Positions 59,985 through 64,000 of a stretch of 64,000 nucleotides of DNA are shown piece after piece. The stretch's first letter is position 1; every line of letters begins with the position of its first letter. The translations under genes and the position numbers were made by a program. The DNA comes from Agromyces allii (GTDB lineage Bacteria; Actinomycetota; Actinomycetes; Actinomycetales; Microbacteriaceae): NCBI RefSeq assembly GCF_009749385.1, contig NZ_WBIN01000012.1, positions 124,001 through 188,000 of the forward strand, given 5' to 3'. Under the pieces are notes generated by a model that saw only the letters and a program-made list of their open reading frames with translations, did not search any database and was not told the DNA's origin.

Positions 59985-61025
59985 TCAGCGCGTCTCGCCG
60001 CCCGACGGGGCCGCGCTCTCGGCGACCAGGCGCTCGTCGCCGCCGGCGGCTTCGGTGGAGGACCCGGTCGTCGCGGCATCCGTCACCGCATCGCCTTCGG
60101 CCGAGCCGGACGCGGAGTCGGCGCCCTCGGACTCGGCGGTGGCTGCGGCGAGCTCCGCCTCGAGGCGACGGTCGGCACGCAGCGTGCGGATCGCGAACGC
60201 CACGGCTGCGGCCCAGATCACGGCGATGGCGATGAGCACCGAGCTCGTGACGAGCGCCGACGCCTCGGCGACGATGAGGATCGTGCGGGCGTTCGTGAAC
60301 ACGATGAGGCCGCCGACGAGCGAGCCGAGCAGGCGCGGGGGCAGCTTGCGCACGAGCCACGCGGCGAGCGGGGCGGCGAGCACGCCGCCGGCGAGGAGCG
60401 CGAGCACCCACCCGAGGTCGAAGCCCTCGGCGCCGAGGCCGATGAAGAAGCCGATGCTCGCGGCGACCGAGACGAGGAACTCGCTCGTGTCGATCGAGCC
60501 GATGACCTTGCGGGGCTCGATGCGGCCCGAGGCGAGCAGGGCGGGCGTGCCCACGGGGCCCCAGCCGCCGCCGCCGGTGGCGTCGAGGAATCCGCCGATG
60601 AGGCCGACCGGCGCGAGGAAGCGCAGGCGGAGCGGCTTGGCGGAGTCGACCTTCGGCAGGGCGCGGAACGTGAAGCGCACGAGGAGGTAGGCGCCGAGGG
60701 CGAGGAGGATGCCGGCCATGAGGGGCTTCGCGGCATCCGTCGACAGCGACGACAGCACGGTCGCGCCGAGGAAGGCGCCGATCGCGCCCGGGATGCCGAT
60801 GCGGAGCACGACCTTCCAGTCGACGTTGCCGAAGCGCCAGTGCGAGGCGCCGGAGGCGAGGGTCGTGCCGATCTCGGCGAGGTGCACCGACGCGCTCGCC
60901 GCTGCGGGGTTCGCACCGATCGCGAGCAGCAGGGTGGTCGACGTGACGCCGTACGCCATGCCGAGCGCGCCGTCGACGAGCTGGGCGGCGAACCCGACGA
61001 GCGCCAGGAGGACGAGGGTCTGCAT
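59985..61025 (-). CDS. TauE/SafE-family anion exporter
   Basis: A 346-residue membrane protein with about eight helices (VGFAAQLVDGALGMAYGVTS, HLAEIGTTLASGASHWRFGN, PVGLIGGFLDATGGGGWGPV). The family exports sulfite, sulfonates or other small organic anions. The ATG at 61025 has AAGG 6 bases upstream and gives the standard N terminus. The C-terminal 80 residues are an acidic, low-complexity cytoplasmic tail. Confidence 0.9.
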   Translation of the reverse strand: MQTLVLLALVGFAAQLVDGALGMAYGVTSTTLLLAIGANPAAASASVHLAEIGTTLASGASHWRFGNVDWKVVLRIGIPGAIGAFLGATVLSSLSTDAAKPLMAGILLALGAYLLVRFTFRALPKVDSAKPLRLRFLAPVGLIGGFLDATGGGGWGPVGTPALLASGRIEPRKVIGSIDTSEFLVSVAASIGFFIGLGAEGFDLGWVLALLAGGVLAAPLAAWLVRKLPPRLLGSLVGGLIVFTNARTILIVAEASALVTSSVLIAIAVIWAAAVAFAIRTLRADRRLEAELAAATAESEGADSASGSAEGDAVTDAATTGSSTEAAGGDERLVAESAAPSGGETR

Positions 61026-61408
61026 CACGCCTTCTTTCCGAGAGGTTGGGGTCCCTGGACGGGACTGGATCACCCGGGAATCTATGGGCGTCGCGGGAGA
61101 GCCGACAACCGTCATGTCGAACCAAGTCCCCGCATGACGCCGCACGTCGTAACACGGGAATGCGCTCGAAGCCGGCCCGGATCGGTCGCCCGAGCGCATG
61201 GAGTCGTGCAGCGGAGGCCCGCCGACCGGTGCGGAGAGCACTCTCCGGATCCTGAGGATTCGCTGTGCAGCGCCTGCCGCGATGCCGTATGATCTTTCCC
61301 CTGCCGGTCTGTCCGGTTACGCTCGGTGGAACTTGTGATGGAACGCCGACCGCGAAGGCTCGGGACATGGCCGCACGGTTCTCAGGGGGTCTTCGGGTGG
61401 CGTCGGTG
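61026..61408. other. 383-bp divergent intergenic region
   Basis: It separates the TauE/SafE gene (minus) from the DUF998-like gene (plus). A TATGAT -10-like box at 61288-61293 with TGTGCA 18 bp upstream may drive the plus gene. No ORF or RNA is supported, although the plus gene could start earlier (ATG at 61367). Confidence 0.45.
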
Positions 61409-62851
61409 ATGACGACCACCGACATCGACGAGCGTTCGACGGTCGGTGCAGCGGGGGGCAACGCCAGACTCGCCGACTCCGGCGAGCCCGCGGGTGGGCG
61501 CCGGCCTTCCGACAGGCGGCCTTCCGGTGGCCGGACTTCCAGTGGTCGGCCCTCCGATGGGCGGCCCGACCAGCGGCGGCCTGTCACCAGGAGGGATGCC
61601 GCTTCGCGACGCGATGCCGCGGCCAAGCGCCGCGAGGCCCGCCGCCGGCTCGACGGGCTCCGCGACAACGCCACGGCCACCGTGATGCGCCGCGTGCTCG
61701 CGATCCTCATCTCGCTGTTCCTGGGCGTCGCCGTGTTCCAGGTGTTCGCGCCGCGGCTCGGCGCTCCGATCGACGCCGCCTGGCACGACCGTCACGCCGG
61801 CGCGATCCTCATCGGCGCGTGCGCCGCCGTCGGCGTCTTCGTGGCGCTGACGATCGCGTCGGCCTCGCGCTCGGGCGTTGAGCTGCTCCACCGGGTCGGC
61901 ATCCACTCGACGCCCGAGAACCGGGCGGTGCTCGCGGCGGGCTCGTGGTTCGCGGCAGCTGCGCTCGGCGTGCACTTCTCGGCCGCGGCGTTCAATCCCG
62001 TGCCAGGCGGGCAGTGGGTGGTCGCGGTCGTGCTCGGCGGCGGGCTCGCGCTCGCCGTGTTCTGCCTGCACCGCATCGCCGTGCACGACCACGCGTACCG
62101 CACCTTCAACCTCGCGGCGCTCACGCTCGCGGCCGGTGCGATCGCGAGCATGAGCCTGACCGGCACCGGGTCGTGGTGGGCGCTGAACTTCAGCACGCTC
62201 GGCACGACCGACGATGCCGCGGCCTTCTCGTTCAACGCGGGTGCCGTGCTCTCCGGGCTCGCCATGGTGCTGCTGGCGCGCGCGCTGACGAGCGGGCTCG
62301 CCGCGCCGCGCTTCGGCGCCTCCGTGGTCGGCATCCGCGTGCTGCGGGTGTTCATCGTGCTGCTCGGCCTCTGTCTCGCGGGCGTCGGACTCGTGCCGAT
62401 CGACACCGCGACGGCCGTGCACAACGGGTTCGCCCTCGGTGCGGCGGTGTGCTTCGCGGTGCCGGCGTTGAGCCTGCGGCTGCTGGTGCCGGCCGCACCC
62501 CGCCGCCTCGTCGCGCTCTCCATCGGATTCGTCGTCGTCGAGGCCTGCGCGATGGTGTTCTACGACGGCCTGCACGTGTTCAGCCTCACCGTGTTCGAGA
62601 TCGTCGCCTTCTCGCTCATCTTCATCTGGCTCATCGCGCTCACGGTCATGTCGCGCGAGCCGGGCACGATCAAGGCCACGGCGTCGGATGCCGCGGGCGC
62701 GGCGCTCGCGGCCCTGCAGGTCGCACAGCGCAGCGTCTCCCGCAAGGTGAAGGTGCTGCACGTCGAGTTCCCGGCGATACTGGCCGAGGAGCGCGTGCCC
62801 GACGGCACGGAGCTGGAACACGTCCCGAAGGCGAGAGGGGTCCCGCGGTGA
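61409..62851 (+). CDS. DUF998-like membrane protein
   Basis: 480 residues. A disordered Arg/Ser/Gly/Pro-rich N-terminal tail (about 95 residues, with repeated RRPSDRRPSGGR-like units) precedes about eight helices (VLAILISLFLGVAVFQVFAP, AILIGACAAVGVFVALTIAS, VFIVLLGLCLAGVGLVPIDT). The VGLVPIDTATAVHN-type sequence is characteristic of DUF998. The start is ambiguous between 61367 and 61409. Its stop overlaps the next start. Function unknown. Confidence 0.75.
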   Translation: MTTTDIDERSTVGAAGGNARLADSGEPAGGRRPSDRRPSGGRTSSGRPSDGRPDQRRPVTRRDAASRRDAAAKRREARRRLDGLRDNATATVMRRVLAILISLFLGVAVFQVFAPRLGAPIDAAWHDRHAGAILIGACAAVGVFVALTIASASRSGVELLHRVGIHSTPENRAVLAAGSWFAAAALGVHFSAAAFNPVPGGQWVVAVVLGGGLALAVFCLHRIAVHDHAYRTFNLAALTLAAGAIASMSLTGTGSWWALNFSTLGTTDDAAAFSFNAGAVLSGLAMVLLARALTSGLAAPRFGASVVGIRVLRVFIVLLGLCLAGVGLVPIDTATAVHNGFALGAAVCFAVPALSLRLLVPAAPRRLVALSIGFVVVEACAMVFYDGLHVFSLTVFEIVAFSLIFIWLIALTVMSREPGTIKATASDAAGAALAALQVAQRSVSRKVKVLHVEFPAILAEERVPDGTELEHVPKARGVPR

Positions 62852-63156
62852 GCGATGCAGAGGCTGTCGACGAGGTCGTCGAGATCGAGCGAGAGGATGC
62901 CGCGCGCCGCTACGTCGTGACCGTCGACGGCGTGCAGGCGGGCGTCGCGGTGTTCGTGGCCTCGCCGTCGGCGGTGACCTTCACGCACACCGTCGTGGAT
63001 CCGGCGTTCGGCGGGCGGGGCATCGGCAGCCGACTTGCGAAGTTCGCCCTCGACGACACGGTCGCGCGCGGACTCCGCATCGTGCCGCGGTGCCCGTTCA
63101 TCGCGGCGTACCTGCGCGAACACCCCGGGTACGAGGCATCCGTCGACTGGCCCTGA
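62848..63156 (+). CDS. GNAT-like N-acetyltransferase (YidJ/DUF-type)
   Basis: 102 residues: a minimal GNAT fold (TFTHTVVDPAFGGRGIGSRL, with the acetyl-CoA loop GGRGIGSRL, then IVPRCPFIAAYLREHPGYEA). The GTG start overlaps the membrane-protein stop (GTGA). The substrate is probably a small amine or protein N terminus, unknown. Confidence 0.85.
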   Translation: MSDAEAVDEVVEIEREDAARRYVVTVDGVQAGVAVFVASPSAVTFTHTVVDPAFGGRGIGSRLAKFALDDTVARGLRIVPRCPFIAAYLREHPGYEASVDWP

Positions 63157-63482
63157 ACATCACTCATTTACCCCTCTTTCGGGGCACTGTGCGCGGCGCC
63201 TGACGGGGATAGCATTCGAGCAGACCAGAGTCGGCCCGATACCGACCGGTCCGCCATGTGCGGGTCCGGGGACCATGACATGACTGATATTCCCTCTGGA
63301 ATGCCTCGCCGAGCTCAGTTCGGGTCGCTCGGCAGGGGGAGGCCTCCAGAGAGGCCGCGGTGGGGCGGGAGGTAGGGTTCCCGTCCCACTGTCATGTCGT
63401 CTGCCTGGTCGGTGCATGGCTGGCGCCCAGCCGACCGCATGCGCGCGCGGAGACGGCTTGCGGGCGCGCGTCGGGGTGCGCG
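63157..63482. other. 326-bp gap between convergent genes
   Basis: No gene recognised. Small hairpins are present, such as CCCC-TCTTTC-GGGG near 63174 and GGCCTC-CAGA-GAGGCC near 63343, which may terminate the flanking convergent transcripts. Confidence 0.5.
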
Positions 63483-63956
63483 TCAGTCGCGGGACTCGGG
63501 GCCTTCGCCCACCAGTGGGTCGGCGATCGCCAGGCGCATGCGGCGGCAGAGATCGGTGAGCGCCACGAGTTCGTCGTCGTCGAGCCCGGCCCCGACGTTG
63601 CGCTCGATGGCGAGCATGTGCTCGAGTGCGACCTGACGGTACAGCGAGAAGCCGTGGTCGGTCATCGCGACGATCGTGCCGCGACCGTCGTCGGGGTCTG
63701 GCGACTTGGTGACGAGGTCTCGCGCCGCCAGTCGGTCGACCATGCGGCTCACGCTCGGCTGGCTGATGAGCACGGAGCGGTTCAGGTCCTTCAGACGCAG
63801 CCGGCGACCCGGCGACCGCGAGATGTTGAACAGCACGTCGTATTCGTTCAGCGAGATGAGCGCGGTCGGGAACGTGTCGGCCAGGGCGCGCATCACGGTG
63901 ACCTGTGCTCGGAACAGGGATTCCCAAGCGGAGACGGCGATCACTCGGTCGGCCAC
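63483..63956 (-). CDS. MarR-family transcriptional regulator
   Basis: A 157-residue winged-helix regulator (LNEYDVLFNISRSPGRRLRL, LNRSVLISQPSVSRMVDRLA, the wing DPDDGRGTIVAMTDHG). The GTG start has AAGGAG 5 bases upstream. Target genes are probably beyond the right edge of the window. Confidence 0.92.
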   Translation of the reverse strand: MADRVIAVSAWESLFRAQVTVMRALADTFPTALISLNEYDVLFNISRSPGRRLRLKDLNRSVLISQPSVSRMVDRLAARDLVTKSPDPDDGRGTIVAMTDHGFSLYRQVALEHMLAIERNVGAGLDDDELVALTDLCRRMRLAIADPLVGEGPESRD

Positions 63957-64000
63957 GCGACTCCTTCGGCTCGATGGTCGGCATTGGAGTCCGGATGCCG

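Overview
The window comes from a high-GC Gram-positive actinobacterium, most likely a member of the Microbacteriaceae (Agromyces-like). The evidence is the strong G/C third-position bias, frequent GTG and TTG starts, the recurrent octamer GGATGCCG/CGGCATCC, binding-protein-dependent sugar importers without their own ATPase, and a Ku/LigD end-joining locus. No rRNA, CRISPR array, transposase or integrase was seen. One tRNA gene (Arg, anticodon ACG) is present.

Positions 1-33.8 kb form a large carbohydrate-utilisation island whose gene content fits pectin-type arabinogalactan (rhamnogalacturonan side chains). A secreted multidomain GH53 endo-galactanase (25.0-31.4 kb) would cut galactan outside the cell. 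A lipoprotein-dependent ABC importer (9.0-12.2 kb) would take up the oligosaccharides. Enzymes without signal peptides would finish the work inside: GH51 alpha-L-arabinofuranosidase, GH35 beta-galactosidase, GH127 beta-L-arabinofuranosidase and an aldose 1-epimerase. Two AraC-type regulators lie in the island, and related short motifs (TTCGTCCA core) sit upstream of several of its genes. A large DUF5107-TPR protein of unknown function sits beside the importer.

The middle of the island (14.5-24.8 kb) is the least understood part. It holds two paralogous modules, each an alpha/alpha-toroid-like protein of about 370-380 aa overlapped by 4 bp with a left-handed beta-helix (hexapeptide) acyltransferase. 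One module is on each strand. Between and after them lie a D-2-hydroxyacid dehydrogenase, a ThuA-like protein, an oligogalacturonate-lyase-like propeller, a phytanoyl-CoA-dioxygenase-like enzyme, an NHL propeller and an aldo/keto reductase. This looks like a sugar-modifying or catabolic pathway that I cannot assign.

Positions 33.8-39.2 kb are a poorly conserved accessory stretch: a broken CoiA-like gene and several unrecognised proteins, three of them membrane-associated or possibly so. A strong hairpin at 39160-39186 lies at the transition to the high-GC core-like half.

Positions 39.2-64 kb look like core genome. They hold two DHA2-type drug exporters (the first with a leader that looks like a translational attenuator), a FetB-like permease, Ku and LigD divergently transcribed, topoisomerase IB and small conserved proteins. 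A LacI-controlled alpha-glucoside operon follows (LacI, GH13 alpha-glucosidase, binding protein, two permeases; 51.5-58.0 kb). The rest is tRNA-Arg with its own promoter and terminator, two SDR enzymes, a TauE/SafE exporter, a DUF998-like membrane protein with an overlapping GNAT gene, and a MarR regulator.
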